From an uncultured Ignavibacteria bacterium (GTDB taxonomy: Bacteria; Bacteroidota; Ignavibacteria; SZUA-365), in assembly GCA_913061095.1 (NCBI GenBank), contig CAJXVM010000010.1, positions 93,579 through 157,578 on the forward strand: a stretch of DNA of 64,000 nucleotides. The letters are read 5' to 3'. The notes under the pieces were generated by a model that worked only from the letters and a program-made list of their open reading frames with translations, made no database searches and was not told the origin of the DNA. Position 1 is the first letter of the stretch. The number at the start of each line of letters is the position of its first letter. Positions 35,612 through 47,000 of this stretch are shown piece after piece. The position numbers and the translations under genes are program-made.

Positions 35612-37840
35612 ATGCAGCACGAACCTGTCGTCACAGAGGAAATTGCCCGCGAACTCGGTCTTACAGACGAAGAGTATCAGATGGTACTCGACTATCTCGG
35701 CCGCACGCCGACCTACACCGAGCTCGGGATGTACAGTGTGATGTGGAGTGAGCACTGCTCGTACAAGAATTCCATCGCTGTACTCAAGACACTTCCTCGC
35801 AGCGGAGGAAAGCTGCTGGTCGGGGCCGGGGAGGAGAATGCCGGCCTGGTTGATATCGGTGACGGACTCGCCGTAGCGTTCAAAATCGAAAGTCACAACC
35901 ACCCATCCGCCATCGAACCCTTTCAGGGCGCAGCGACCGGGGTCGGCGGCATCCTGCGCGATATATTCACGATGGGCGCACGTCCTGTTGCAGCATGTGA
36001 TTCCCTTCGCTTCGGAGATCCTGCGAATCCACGTGTCCAGTATCTCGTAAAGGGTGTGGTCAGTGGCATCGGTCATTACGGGAACTGCTTCGGCGTTCCG
36101 ACCGTAGCGGGGGAGATGTATTTTGACAGCTCATACCAAGGCAATCCGCTGGTCAATGCCATGGCGGTCGGCATCGTGCGTCACGAGCAGACGGCTTCGG
36201 CCACCGCGCATGGCAAGGGGAATCCCGTCATGATCGTGGGTTCCAGCACCGGACGCGATGGCATCCACGGGGCCACCTTTGCATCAGTCGACCTGAGCGA
36301 GGATTCCGAATCCAAACGTCCCTCCGTGCAGGTGGGCGATCCGTTTACGGAAAAACTGCTGCTCGAGGCGACACTGGAAATCATTCGTGAAGACCTCATC
36401 GTCGGTATCCAGGATATGGGTGCCGCGGGCATTACCTGCTCCTCCTGCGAGATGTCGGCGAAGGGCAAGAGCGGCATGGATATTGACCTCGATCTGGTTC
36501 CCATTCGTGAAGAAGGGATGTCCGCGTACGAAATTCTGCTCTCCGAATCACAGGAGCGCATGCTCGTTGTTGCGAAACAGGGAAATGAGCAGCGTGTGAA
36601 GGAGATTTTTGAAAAGTGGGATCTGCACGCGGTGACCATCGGACATGTGACCGACGACAGCATGGTAACCGTGCGCAGGGACGGCGAAGTCAAGGGCGTG
36701 GTTCCGGCGGACAGCCTTGTGCTTGGCGGTGGAGCGCCGGTCTATCACCGCGAAACACGTCGGCCTGAATATCTCGACACGACGATGGCGTTTCGTCCCT
36801 CCTCCGTCCCCGTGCCCGGGGACGTATCCCGTGTGCTGATCGACCTCTTGTCATCACCGAATATCGCCAGCAAGCGGTGGGCCTATGAGCAGTACGACAC
36901 GTCCGTTCGCACAAACACCGCCTATGGTCCGGGGGGCGACGCGGCTGTCATCCGCGTGAAAGACACGCGCAAAGCGCTTTCGGTGAAAACCGATTGCAAC
37001 GGCCGGTACGTCTATCTGAATCCTCGCAAGGGCGCTTCCATTGCCGTTGCGGAAGCCGCGCGCAACGTGGCTTGTACGGGAGCCGAGCCGATGGCCATCA
37101 CGAACTGTCTGAACTTCGGCAATCCGTACAAACCCGAGGTCTATTACCAGTTCAAGGAGGCCTGTGCGGGCATGGGTGAGGCGTGCCGCATGTTTGGTAC
37201 GCCAGTCACGGGCGGGAACGTGAGTTTCTACAACGAAAATCCGAACGGCGCAGTCTATCCGACGCCCGTGATCGGCATGCTCGGTCTTATTGCAGACATC
37301 GATCATATCACGCCTTCCGCATTCCAGCAGGAGGGAGACGATATCGTGCTTCTCGGACAGAACCACGATGACATCAATGGCAGCGAGTATCTTTCACGCT
37401 GGCACGGGATCACCGGTGGAGACGCGCCGCATCTCGATCTCGACGAAGAACATCGTCTGCACGGCATGCTCGTCGATCAGATCAGACAGGGTCGCATCCG
37501 CTGTGCGCATGATGTTTCGGACGGAGGTCTGGCCGTGACCCTCGCCGAATGCTGTTTCATCGGTGAAAAGCGCATCGGGGCTGAAGTGACACTCCCGGTC
37601 GGCACCATACGGAAAGACGCACTGTATTTTGGGGAGTCGCAGTCGCGGGTGGTGATCAGCTGCGCTTCGGATCAGACCGAGGCCGTTCTTGCCGCTGCCA
37701 TGGATGCGGGTATCGCCGCCCAGCGTATCGGCCGCACCGGCGGTGACCATCTGGTGATCAATGATGACATCAATCTCCCCGTGTCGGATATCGCAAAGGC
37801 ACATGGAGATGTGCTCGAACACATGCTCGAATCACGGTGA
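35612..37840 (+). CDS. purL: Phosphoribosylformylglycinamidine synthase subunit PurL
   Basis: Fourth step of purine synthesis: FGAR to FGAM with ATP. At 742 residues this is the small PurL that needs PurS and PurQ, neither of which is in the window. Motifs include [16 protein letters not shown] near residue 40, [25 protein letters not shown] with the metal/ATP contacts, and the duplicated AIRS-type halves ([22 protein letters not shown]; [17 protein letters not shown]). The frame is open to 35555, but ATG 35612 with GGAG 7 nt ahead gives the usual N-terminus. Hairpin and tandem repeats precede it. Confidence 0.96.
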   Translation: MQHEPVVTEEIARELGLTDEEYQMVLDYLGRTPTYTELGMYSVMWSEHCSYKNSIAVLKTLPRSGGKLLVGAGEENAGLVDIGDGLAVAFKIESHNHPSAIEPFQGAATGVGGILRDIFTMGARPVAACDSLRFGDPANPRVQYLVKGVVSGIGHYGNCFGVPTVAGEMYFDSSYQGNPLVNAMAVGIVRHEQTASATAHGKGNPVMIVGSSTGRDGIHGATFASVDLSEDSESKRPSVQVGDPFTEKLLLEATLEIIREDLIVGIQDMGAAGITCSSCEMSAKGKSGMDIDLDLVPIREEGMSAYEILLSESQERMLVVAKQGNEQRVKEIFEKWDLHAVTIGHVTDDSMVTVRRDGEVKGVVPADSLVLGGGAPVYHRETRRPEYLDTTMAFRPSSVPVPGDVSRVLIDLLSSPNIASKRWAYEQYDTSVRTNTAYGPGGDAAVIRVKDTRKALSVKTDCNGRYVYLNPRKGASIAVAEAARNVACTGAEPMAITNCLNFGNPYKPEVYYQFKEACAGMGEACRMFGTPVTGGNVSFYNENPNGAVYPTPVIGMLGLIADIDHITPSAFQQEGDDIVLLGQNHDDINGSEYLSRWHGITGGDAPHLDLDEEHRLHGMLVDQIRQGRIRCAHDVSDGGLAVTLAECCFIGEKRIGAEVTLPVGTIRKDALYFGESQSRVVISCASDQTEAVLAAAMDAGIAAQRIGRTGGDHLVINDDINLPVSDIAKAHGDVLEHMLESR

Positions 37841-38892
37841 CACAGACACCGCTTCAGCGAATCCTTGACAGAACCGTCACCGCAGTGCGTGACTTCGTGT
37901 CTCTGCGCTGGGTGCGCGAAACGTGGATGTATCTCGTCCGCATCCTCGAGAGGATGGAGGACAACCATATATTCCTTTCCGCAGCGGGACTGAGCTACAA
38001 CGCGTTCCTCTGCTTCATCCCGCTTCTCCTCCTTGTATTTTACGTTCTCGGCTTCTACCTCGACACGCAGACTGCGCTCGCAACGGTCGAAAGCTGGCTG
38101 CAGAAGATCGAGCTGTTCCCGTATCAACGCGAGCAGATTCGCAGCCTCGTCATTAACCTTGTGCAGGATTTCGTCAGTGGTTCGCAGCTTGCCGGTATCG
38201 TCGGCGCTGTCGGCCTGATCTGGCTCTCGAGCGCACTGTTCGCGGCTCTGCGCACCGTGCTTAATCAGATATTCAGCATCCAGGACACAAAGAATATCGT
38301 CGTCTCGAAGCTCAAGGATTTCGCGATGCTCTCGGTCGTCGGAGCGGCGCTGCTGGTCGTAACCGTATTTCTTTACAGTATTTCCCTGATCAAGGGAATT
38401 GGTCACGACGTGCTCGGCCTGGAACTGGATTCCTGGATTTTCAACGACGTAATCAATGTGCTTTCTCCCTTCGTGCTGAACTTTCTGCTGTTCTGCATCG
38501 TGTTTTATCTGGTACCGGACAGACGGCTGCCGCTTCGTCTCATCGTCACCAGCAGCGCAATCGCGGCGGTACTCTGGGGAATCGCGAAATTCATCTTCGC
38601 CTATTACATCGAAAATCTCTGGCGATTCGGTTCGATCTACGGTCCGTACGCCATCGTCGTCGCGACCGCGCTATGGGTGTATTACTCCAGCATGACCATC
38701 CTCTTTGCCGCGGAAGTAGCCGAGATGAATGCCGAGCGTCGTGAAATGAAAAAGCTGTTCTCGGGAGATAGTCTCAAAGACGTCATTGATCAGAGTCAGA
38801 CCCCTTCACTGGAATTCCCGCGTGTTCCTCCTGCCCGCAGCCGCAGAGGCCGGCGTCCCGATCGTGAGATCACTGAAGAGGATCGAGACTGA
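37837..38892 (+). CDS. YihY/BrkB-family inner-membrane protein
   Basis: 351 residues from a GTG overlapping the purL stop (GTGA). It shows the six-helix layout of the YihY family (formerly annotated as RNase BN or BrkB): [24 protein letters not shown] for TM1, then blocks around [20 protein letters not shown], and [29 protein letters not shown] near the end, with a charged Arg-rich tail. Function is unknown; transporter-like roles are suggested in the literature. The last 23 bp overlap the convergent nuclease gene. Confidence 0.88.
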   Translation: MTQTPLQRILDRTVTAVRDFVSLRWVRETWMYLVRILERMEDNHIFLSAAGLSYNAFLCFIPLLLLVFYVLGFYLDTQTALATVESWLQKIELFPYQREQIRSLVINLVQDFVSGSQLAGIVGAVGLIWLSSALFAALRTVLNQIFSIQDTKNIVVSKLKDFAMLSVVGAALLVVTVFLYSISLIKGIGHDVLGLELDSWIFNDVINVLSPFVLNFLLFCIVFYLVPDRRLPLRLIVTSSAIAAVLWGIAKFIFAYYIENLWRFGSIYGPYAIVVATALWVYYSSMTILFAAEVAEMNAERREMKKLFSGDSLKDVIDQSQTPSLEFPRVPPARSRRGRRPDREITEEDRD

Positions 38893-39913
38893 CATCCGCC
38901 GCTTTCTCCGGAGTCACGACAATGTTTTTTCCTCCGCCCGACACGACGCCGCGCACATACACATACTGCTGTTCACGGTCGAGGAGCCACTCCTCCGATA
39001 CGTCGAAGGAAAGAGGGATTGTCACGTTCATGCCGCGCTTGTGGGAGATACGCAGCTTTTCAGCGGGACGGGATCTGGGCAGCCAGCCGATGGCGCCGAA
39101 CACAACGACGCGTTGACCCTGCGCGAGTGCGAGACGTTCGAATTCGCCGTCCCGTCCAATGAAATAATATGTTTCATCTCCACGGAAACGACTGATGAAT
39201 GTCTGGATCGCGTCACCGCGTTCATTCCACCATTCAAGTCGCTCATCGTAATCGGGATAGTGCTGCAGGGCGGGATTCCAGATTCCGTGCTGCGCCTGTT
39301 CAGCTTCCTGCTGTGCTGCGACGAATTCGTCATGGAAGCGTTCGGAGTAGCCGTACTTCCCGTAGTATGGAGACCAGCCCATGCGCACGCATTCGACATT
39401 GTAATTGATCCAGCGTCCATTTTTCCTTGCGAATACGAATCCAAGCCAGCGATCGAAAAACCCGTAGACGTTGTCATCGCTGTCACGCTCGATTCGTATC
39501 GTATCCACATCCTCGAACCAGCGCTTCGCCGCCTCGGATGTTTCCCATCCGTAGGGAGAAGCCATCTTGACGGGGAAGCGGCTGCTGCCGCGTTCCTCGA
39601 CGTATGCTTCCGGCCAGTTCTCTCTCAGCCGGGCGAGCTTTTCGCGGGCGTCGCTGCCGCGCGGCACTTCCTCGGTGTCGATGTTGAGGAAACGCACACC
39701 GCGGTCCATGCCCTTGATGCGGAACGTGTCCCCGTCGACGACGCGAAAATCTGTGTATATGCCGATCAGCAGATCATCGTCGAGCATCTGCGTGCCGTCG
39801 GTGTTCTGCGGAAACACCGACGAAACCGGGATGAAAAGAAACAGCAGGCACGCGAAGGTGCCTGCTCTCAGGGTGTGAAACAATCGGGGGCGCGGGGAAG
39901 AATGGGATGTCAT
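38870..39913 (-). CDS. Secreted staphylococcal-nuclease-like protein
   Basis: 347 residues with a signal peptide (hydrophobic AGTFACLLFLFIPVSSVFPQ, about 17-36). An SNase (TNase) domain spans about 50-225: VVDGDTFRIKGMDRGVRFLNIDTEEV supplies the calcium Asp residues, the Arg35 equivalent and the Glu43 equivalent. VYGFFDRWLGFVFARK contains the YGR...A block with a 3-residue insertion before the Arg, so the Arg87 equivalent is shifted. A C-terminal about 100-residue beta-rich domain (VVFGAIGWLPRSRPAEKL...) has no family I recognise. It starts 4 nt after the slipin stop, third gene of the nfeD-slipin unit. Nuclease activity is plausible but not certain. Confidence 0.82.
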   Translation of the reverse strand: MTSHSSPRPRLFHTLRAGTFACLLFLFIPVSSVFPQNTDGTQMLDDDLLIGIYTDFRVVDGDTFRIKGMDRGVRFLNIDTEEVPRGSDAREKLARLRENWPEAYVEERGSSRFPVKMASPYGWETSEAAKRWFEDVDTIRIERDSDDNVYGFFDRWLGFVFARKNGRWINYNVECVRMGWSPYYGKYGYSERFHDEFVAAQQEAEQAQHGIWNPALQHYPDYDERLEWWNERGDAIQTFISRFRGDETYYFIGRDGEFERLALAQGQRVVVFGAIGWLPRSRPAEKLRISHKRGMNVTIPLSFDVSEEWLLDREQQYVYVRGVVSGGGKNIVVTPEKAADVSLDPLQ

Positions 39914-39917
39914 AAAG

Positions 39918-40676
39918 TCACTTGCTCATTCTTTCAAGAAACGGTTTCATCAGGTCGATCGGAATGGGGAAGAGCGTCGTCGAGTTGTTTTCAGCCGCGA
40001 CGATGGTCAGCGTCTGCAGGTAGCGGAGCTGCAGGGCGGCCGGATCGGTGGAAAGCACCTTCGCGGCGTCTGCAAGTTTCTGCGAGGCCTGGAACTCGCC
40101 TTCGGCGGCGATGACCTTGGCGCGGCGCTCACGCTCCGCCTCGGCCTGCTTGGCCATGGCGCGCTGCATTTCCTGTGGAAGATCGATGTGCTTTACCTCC
40201 ACGAGACTGACCTTGATGCCCCATGGTTCGGTCTGCATGTCGATGATTTCCTGCAGCTGCTTATTGATCTTGTCACGTTCGGCCAGCAGCTCGTCGAGCT
40301 CCGACTGACCGAGAATACTGCGGAGCGTCGTCTGTGAAAGCTGACTCGTGGCGAACAGGAAATTCTCCACTTCGACGATCGCCTTCGAGGAATCCAGTAC
40401 ACGGAAATACACCACCGCGCTTACTTTCACCGACACGTTGTCGCGCGTGATGACATCCTGCGCGGGCACGTCGAGGACGATGGTGCGAAGGCTGACCTTG
40501 ACCATCCGATCGACGATGGGAATGAGGAGGATCAGTCCGGGACCTTTCGAGCCGACGAGGCGTCCGAGACGGAAAATCACGCCGCGCTCATATTCGCGCA
40601 GCACCCGGATTGCGCTCGCGAGAATGAGGATCAGGAACAGGACGATGATACCTATGATGCTGCTTGCGGGATCCAT
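39918..40676 (-). CDS. Slipin (stomatin-like SPFH protein)
   Basis: 252 residues: one N-terminal membrane helix (about 6-25), then the SPFH domain with the slipin hallmarks [60 protein letters not shown] and [38 protein letters not shown], and a short coiled-coil tail. Slipins form large membrane cages. The upstream NfeD is its usual partner; in Pyrococcus the NfeD protease cuts the slipin C-terminus, and a hydrophobic segment ([11 protein letters not shown]) is present here too. GGAGG precedes the ATG. Confidence 0.94.
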   Translation of the reverse strand: MDPASSIIGIIVLFLILILASAIRVLREYERGVIFRLGRLVGSKGPGLILLIPIVDRMVKVSLRTIVLDVPAQDVITRDNVSVKVSAVVYFRVLDSSKAIVEVENFLFATSQLSQTTLRSILGQSELDELLAERDKINKQLQEIIDMQTEPWGIKVSLVEVKHIDLPQEMQRAMAKQAEAERERRAKVIAAEGEFQASQKLADAAKVLSTDPAALQLRYLQTLTIVAAENNSTTLFPIPIDLMKPFLERMSK

Positions 40677-40721
40677 ACGGCCTCCATCGCTTTATGGGAT
40701 TGAACAGATGCTGTCTCCAGT

Positions 40722-42026
40722 TTATTCATCACTCTCTTCGACGAGAAGAGTCAGCTGTTTGACGCCGGTGACGCGGATGCTGCGCTTCTCCGGAATCGGC
40801 GCTCCACTGGCGGAACGCGCCTTCCAAATCTCACCATGCACGGCAACGCTGCCCGAGGGATCCAGCGTGTCCCTGACCACACCGGTTTCGCCGACCAGAC
40901 CTTCGAGACCCGTCGTCGGTTGTTTCCGCATGATGGCGATGCCCTTGCCTACAACAAACAGGAAGAATGCCGCGGTACACGCGGTGACGGTGATGATGAC
41001 GGAAAGAGAAACTTCCATGAATTCAACTCCCGGTGGTGACTCGATGAGCATCAGTGAACCAAAGAACAGCGATACGATGCCTCCAATCGACAGCAGTCCA
41101 TGACTGACGACTTTTATTTCGAGCACAAAGAGTATGATGCCGAATATGATTAGCGCCAGACCCGCATAGTTCACGGGCAGGGTATTCATCGAATAAAACG
41201 CGAGAATCAGGCAAATACCTCCCACCACGCCGGGAAAAATTGCCCCCGGATTGTACAATTCGAAAAAGAGTCCGTAAATGCCAAGCATCAGCAGAATATA
41301 GGCGATATTCGGGTCGCTGAGGATGTCGAGAATTTCCTGCTGAAAGGTCATTTCACGGTCAAACACCTGCGCATCCACCGTACGCAATGTCACAGTGTCT
41401 CCCGGAACCGCCACACGACGTCCGTCAATCTGACGCAGGAGATCCGCAGTGCTCTCCGCGACCACGTCGATGACGCTGTCACGCAAAGCTTCGCGTTCCG
41501 TAACCGAGATACTGCCACGCACGGCTCGTTCCGCCCACTGCACGTTGCGGCCGCGCCGCTCGGCGATACTCCGTGCGAACGCCGCGGCGTCATTTGTCGC
41601 CTTTGCAAGTGGAATATTCGTTGAATCGGCGATGTTTTCTCCCTCACCGAGTGTGACAGGATGTGCGGCACCGATATTCGTCCCGGGAGCCATTGCCGCG
41701 ATATGTCCTGCAATGGTGATGAACGCGCCGGCGGAAGCCGCCTGCGCTCCGCCTGGAGCCACATAGACGATCACGGGAACCTCGGCGGAGAGAAAATCCG
41801 CCACGATTTCGCGGGTGGACTGCAGAAGACCGCCGGGCGTATTCAGCCGCAGAATGACTGCGTGAACATCCTCATCCGCAGCCTCGCGCAGGGCGTCATG
41901 GATGTATTTCGCGGATGCCGGATTGATGCTTCCGCTGACAGTGATGCGCATCACACGAGGCTGCGCCTGTGCTCCCGCGGTGCACAGCATTAATATCGCG
42001 ATCGCAACAAGAAAAGGACCCCGCAT
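40722..42026 (-). CDS. nfeD: NfeD family membrane-bound serine protease (long form)
   Basis: 434 residues. After a signal peptide (1-22), a ClpP/crotonase-like protease domain carries the Ser-Lys dyad: Ser98 in GGAQAASAGAF and Lys142 in NIPLAKATNDAAAFARSIAE, positions close to the Ser97/Lys138 dyad of Pyrococcus PH1510. Four to five transmembrane helices (about 245-360) and a C-terminal OB-fold NfeD domain (about 375-434; GLVGETGVVRDTL) follow. It degrades or trims membrane proteins with slipin, encoded 45 bp downstream. The 295-bp upstream gap is shared with the divergent reductase system. Confidence 0.94.
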   Translation of the reverse strand: MRGPFLVAIAILMLCTAGAQAQPRVMRITVSGSINPASAKYIHDALREAADEDVHAVILRLNTPGGLLQSTREIVADFLSAEVPVIVYVAPGGAQAASAGAFITIAGHIAAMAPGTNIGAAHPVTLGEGENIADSTNIPLAKATNDAAAFARSIAERRGRNVQWAERAVRGSISVTEREALRDSVIDVVAESTADLLRQIDGRRVAVPGDTVTLRTVDAQVFDREMTFQQEILDILSDPNIAYILLMLGIYGLFFELYNPGAIFPGVVGGICLILAFYSMNTLPVNYAGLALIIFGIILFVLEIKVVSHGLLSIGGIVSLFFGSLMLIESPPGVEFMEVSLSVIITVTACTAAFFLFVVGKGIAIMRKQPTTGLEGLVGETGVVRDTLDPSGSVAVHGEIWKARSASGAPIPEKRSIRVTGVKQLTLLVEESDE

Positions 42027-42321
42027 GCCTGCCTCAGAATTGTTTTACGGGTACTGCGATACTAGCGATCCCGTCCCTGAGACGCAAGTCCTTGATCCCT
42101 TCTGCATATCCACTGTTTGTGATAAAGTGAAAAACCATACATTATGGAATGGAAATATCGGGATAGTGGACCGGGGCACCGACGTTCGAGACATGACAGG
42201 ATGCTTTGGAAATGCAGAGAAAAGCGTATTTTTGAGGATTGAAACAGGATGTCCTCCTCGTGCACTGTCCGTTGAGTCCATTCATCAACAGTTTGCTGCA
42301 CTGAACGAAAGCTGATATCGC
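42027..42321. other. Divergent intergenic region between nfeD and the dehydratase/activase pair
   Basis: 295 bp with no coding signal that I trust. A candidate plus-strand promoter is TTGTGA (42117-42122), 17 bp, CATTAT (42140-42145), overlapping a TACATTATG that resembles the Bacteroidetes TAnnTTTG box. This would leave a leader of about 170 nt for the gene at 42322. I see no riboswitch or terminator. Confidence 0.4.
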
Positions 42322-44094
42322 ATGCACGACACGGTACGGAATGCCGGCACGCATCAGGAAGGTGACGGGATCGATCCCCGGGTGCTCGCCGCACTGCGCG
42401 ATGGATCGATGTCCATCGAGGAAGCATTGCGCCATGAGCGCGGCCGTCTCGAGCGTGAATTCGGACTCACGCCGCGTAAAGGACACTGGACGCGGCCGGA
42501 AGAACGCCCCTTCCTCCGCAGTGAGCGTGCGCACACGACCGTGCTCTTCGGCGGACTCACATGGAAACACGAACGCCTTATCCAGGCGAATCTTCACCGC
42601 CTCGGCTACGCAACAGATTATCTCCCCGCACCGGACACGACCGGTTTCGAGACGGGGAAGGAGTTCTGCAACAACGGGCTCTGCAATCCCACCTATTTTA
42701 CCGTCGGCACGCTGATCAAATACCTGCAGAATCTCGAGAAGGAGGGACTCAGCCGCGACGAGATTATCGAGCGATACGTATTCTTCACCGCCGGGGCCTG
42801 CGGCCCCTGCCGCTTCGGCATGTACGAATCGGAATATCGTCTGGCACTGCGCAACGCCGGCTTCGAAGGATTCCGCATCCTCATCCTGCAGCAGCAAGGC
42901 GGACTCGATCAGAGTGCTGAAAACGCCGGTCTAGAGATGAATCTCGACTTCACACTGGGTATCATCAACGCGTTCATCATCGCCGATCTTCTCAACGACA
43001 TGGCATACCGTCTCCGTCCCTACGAGCTCGAGGCGGGAAGCACGAATCGTGCCCTGAAGCGCGCCATGGAGCATGCGGCATCGCGTATCGAGCGCGCACC
43101 CGTACTCGCGCTGCCCCCGCGCTGGAGACGCCTGCCGCTTCTTCGCCATCAGTACCGGCGCATCGAAAACATCGCCAAGTTCATGCAGCAGCTCCGCGCC
43201 CGCGATCTGAAGGCGCTGATGCATGAGTGCCGCGACATCTTCTCGCAGGTGCGGGTCGATCGGCTTCGTGTTCGCCCGATGGTGAAGATCACCGGGGAAT
43301 TCTGGGCGCAGACGACGGAGGGAGATGGCAACTTCCGCATGTTCGATTTCCTCGAACAGGAGGGGGCCGAAGTCATGATCGAACCCATCGCTCCGTGGCT
43401 GATGTACCTCCTTCATCAGGAAAAACAGGCCATGCGCGACCGCCGCTTCCTCGATGTCACGGATGAACACACCGGACTGCGCCGCGCAAGCGGCATGCTG
43501 CGGAGCTTCCTGCGCTACGCTCGCAAGTGGAGTATCCTCACGCTGGCGGAAAAACTGTACGCACGTTCCTACAACAAGCTGCGGCGCGTATTCCGTAACA
43601 TCCCGCAGGCGATGCCCGATCAGTACCACTTCCAGAAAATCGCGCATCCTTACTACAACAGCCGCATCGAGGGCGGGGAGGGGCATCTCGAAGTCGCCAA
43701 GAACATTTACTACGCACGCGAACGCCTCAGCCACATGGTGCTCTCGCTCAAACCGTTCGGCTGCCTGCCCAGTACGCAGTCCGACGGAGTGCAGACCGCC
43801 GTCGTCGCGCATTACGAAGACATCATTTACCTTCCGATCGAAACCTCGGGCGAAGGAGAAATAAACGCCCAGAGCCGTGTGCAGATGACGCTCAACGACG
43901 CACGCGAACGCGCTCATGACGAATTCAGAACAGCTCTTCATCGCTGTCGCGTGACGGAAGAGGATATTCGGAAGGAAATGGAATATCACGGTGAACTGCT
44001 CGATCCGTTTCTGCGTCTCCCGGAAGGAAATGCCGGGACGGCCGCCCGTTTCGTTCGCCATGTCGCACAGCTCCGCAGGCAGGGGAGGAACTAG
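42322..44094 (+). CDS. 2-hydroxyacyl-CoA dehydratase / double-cubane-cluster-like iron-sulfur protein
   Basis: 590 residues. The fold and cysteines resemble the D-subunit family of 2-hydroxyacyl-CoA dehydratases and related double-cubane reductases. EFCNNGLCNP (Cys116, Cys121) and TAGACGPCRFGMYE (Cys160, Cys163) form the probable cluster ligands, with further Cys303 (HECRDIF) and Cys481 (KPFGCLPSTQSDG). The C-terminal region (ETSGEGEINAQSRVQMTLND) resembles the DUF2229-type tail of uncharacterised members. The first about 60 residues are a charged extension. It starts 3 bp before the large activase fusion with which it must work. Substrate unknown; no CoA-transferase or amino-acid fermentation gene is near. 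Confidence 0.75.
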   Translation: MHDTVRNAGTHQEGDGIDPRVLAALRDGSMSIEEALRHERGRLEREFGLTPRKGHWTRPEERPFLRSERAHTTVLFGGLTWKHERLIQANLHRLGYATDYLPAPDTTGFETGKEFCNNGLCNPTYFTVGTLIKYLQNLEKEGLSRDEIIERYVFFTAGACGPCRFGMYESEYRLALRNAGFEGFRILILQQQGGLDQSAENAGLEMNLDFTLGIINAFIIADLLNDMAYRLRPYELEAGSTNRALKRAMEHAASRIERAPVLALPPRWRRLPLLRHQYRRIENIAKFMQQLRARDLKALMHECRDIFSQVRVDRLRVRPMVKITGEFWAQTTEGDGNFRMFDFLEQEGAEVMIEPIAPWLMYLLHQEKQAMRDRRFLDVTDEHTGLRRASGMLRSFLRYARKWSILTLAEKLYARSYNKLRRVFRNIPQAMPDQYHFQKIAHPYYNSRIEGGEGHLEVAKNIYYARERLSHMVLSLKPFGCLPSTQSDGVQTAVVAHYEDIIYLPIETSGEGEINAQSRVQMTLNDARERAHDEFRTALHRCRVTEEDIRKEMEYHGELLDPFLRLPEGNAGTAARFVRHVAQLRRQGRN

Positions 44095-44097
44095 GCC

Positions 44098-47000
44098 ATG
44101 CCGGGGAAGCGGTATATCATCGGACTCGATGTCGGCAGCACAACCGTCAAGGCGGTCGTGAAGGATCTCAGGGATGACACGCATGTCTGGAAAGACTACG
44201 CGCGCCACGAAACCCGCCAGGCGGAGACGGTGCTTGACTTCATGCACCGTATCATGGATACCTTCAGTGATGATCCCGGCATATACAGCGTTCTCATCAC
44301 CGGATCCGGTGGCAAGACGCTTGCCCCGCTTCTCGGTGCGCGTTATGTGCAGGAAGTCAACGCCGTGTCACTCGCTGTGGAAACCCTGCACCCTGAAGCC
44401 GGTTCCGCCGTCGAACTCGGCGGCCAGGATGCGAAAATAATCATCTTCCAACGGGATCCCGTGACGGGAAGAACAAAAAAATTCTCATCGATGAACGACA
44501 AGTGCGCCGGGGGTACAGGAGCGATCATCGATAAGATCAACGCCAAGCTTCGCATCCCTGCCGACCGCCTCGCACATCTCGCCTATGACGACGTCCGTCT
44601 CCATCCCGTGGCAGGGAAATGTGGTGTATTCGCGGAAACCGACATCAACAGTCTGCAGAAGCAGGGCGTCCCGCCCGAAGAACTCATGGCATCGCTTTTC
44701 GAATCCATCGTCCAGCAGAATCTCTCGGTGCTTACGCGGGGGAACACGCTGCAGCCCGATGTACTCCTGCTCGGCGGTCCCAACACCTACATCCGCGGGA
44801 TGGTGGAATGCTGGAAGCACGGCATCCCGAAAATCTGGGAAGAGCGAGGGTTCGATGTTGGCCATGACGTTCATCCCTCTGACCGTGTGTACGTTCCCGA
44901 TAACGCCCAGTATTTCGCCGCGATCGGCTGTCTCGTCTATGCCGCACGCACCCAAGCCGAAGAGCGTTTCCGCGGACTCGATGCCCTTCAGGATTTCATT
45001 GCTTACGGACGCAGCGCCCTGCGCCGCAGCAAAGTTGGGGCGGGGCTCGTCGGGTCACGGGAAGAACTCGAGCAGTTCCGTCGCCGGTATTCCATCCCGG
45101 AATTCCGGTCGAGTCGCCTGGAACCCGGGCAGCGCTTCAGTGCCTACATCGGCATTGACGGCGGCTCGACATCGACAAAAGGCGTCCTGCTCGATCGCGA
45201 TCTGCACGTCGCTTTCAAATCCTACCGCCTCTCCGACGGCAATCCCATCGATGACACGCGACGAATCATCGACGACCTCCGCCGCCAGGTCGAGGAGCAG
45301 GGAGCATCCCTGCACGTACTCGGTGTCGGCACGACGGGATATGCGAAAGACATTCTCCGCGATACACTGCGCGCCGATGTATCCCTCGTCGAAACCGTCG
45401 CCCATACACAGGCTGCACAGCGTTTCTACAACAACGTGGATGTCATATGCGATGTGGGAGGGCAGGACATCAAACTCATTCTCCTGCATCAGGATAGAGT
45501 AGTCGACTTCAAGCTCAATACGCAGTGTTCGGCAGGGAACGGGTATTTCCTCCAGAGCACAGCGGAAGGCTTCGGATACAATGTCGAGCAGTTCGCGGAT
45601 ATCGCGTTCCAGGCGGAGCAGATCCCGGAATTCGGCTACGGCTGCGCCGTCTTTCTGCAGTCTGACATCGTCGATTTTCAGAGACAGGGGTGGAATGCCG
45701 CGGAGATCATGGCCGGACTCGCACGCGTCCTCCCCAAGAATATCTGGCTGTATGTCTCCCAGATCACGAATCTCGAGATGCTCGGCACAACGTTCGTGCT
45801 GCAGGGTGGCACACAGCGGAATCTCGCCGCCGTCAAGGCACAGGTGGATTTCATCGAACGAAAATTCCGCGACGTGCGTCCCCGGATCATCGTCCACGAA
45901 CACACCGGTGAGGCCGGCGCCATTGGTGCGGCAGTCGAAGCCGCGCGACTGCATGAGAACGGAAGAGAAACAACTTTTTTCGGACTTGATGCGGTATCGC
46001 ATATCCGTTTTGTCTCGAAACGGGATGAAAGCACACGCTGCAACTTCTGCAAGAACAGGTGTCTGCGGACGTTCATTGATGTTGAAACCGGCACATCCGG
46101 CAGTCATCGAAATGACGACCGGCGCCGCCTGATCATCGCGACCTGTGAGAAAGGCTGCGTCGAAGAAGCGGATGAGATGCGGGATATCGCGCGCAATCTG
46201 GCGCAAATACGGAAGAACTACCCGAACTACGCTGAGATTGCCGCGCGAGAAGCGTTTCAGCCACATGCGGAAACCGTGAGCGGGGCGGGAGAAAAGCACC
46301 TGCGCGTGAACCAGCGGCAAATGCGCCGTGGCGACCTGCGGATCGGCATTCCGCGAGCGCTGAACATGTATGCGCATGCGCCTTTTTTCACTGCATACCT
46401 GCAGGCGCTGGGCATCCCGTTCGAGCAGATCGTGTTTTCCGATCACACCACAGACGACCTCTTCCGTGAAGGATCAAAGCGCGGCAGTATCGATCCCTGT
46501 TTCCCGAGCAAACTGGCACTCTCGCACGTGCACAATCTGCTATACCGGAAGCACGACCGTCAAGCGCTCGACATGATTTTCTTCCCGATGGTCGACGACA
46601 TGCCGAGCGACCTGGTCGGTACGCAGGCATCAAAGGCCTGTCCGACCATTGTCGGAAGCGTCGAAACCATCGAGGCGGCATACACAAAGGAACAGAACAC
46701 CTTCGAGCAGCGCGGTATCGCATACGTCCATCCCTTTGTCAACCTTGCAGATGCGGCTCTGGCTTCACGACAGATCTACGACTCACTCCGTACGAGACTG
46801 AATCTCGGACGACGCGAACATGCCGCAGCAATGGATGCGGGATGGAGCGCATTGCGACGGTTTACCGAGTCCCTGCAGGAGCGGGCGCGGGAAACACTGC
46901 GCTCACTTGAAGCGGAAAAACGCCTCGGCATCGTCCTCCTCGCGCGCCCGTACCACAACGATGCGGGAATCAATCACGGCATCCTGGCTGAATTCCAGAA

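Noticed and set aside
38786..40114. 442-codon plus-strand frame
   Set aside because: Runs antisense to the SNase and slipin genes, which have signal peptide, motifs and Shine-Dalgarno; composition is that of a shadow.
45055..46446. 463-codon minus-strand frame inside the activase gene
   Set aside because: Antisense to a region with clear activase motifs; no domain recognised.
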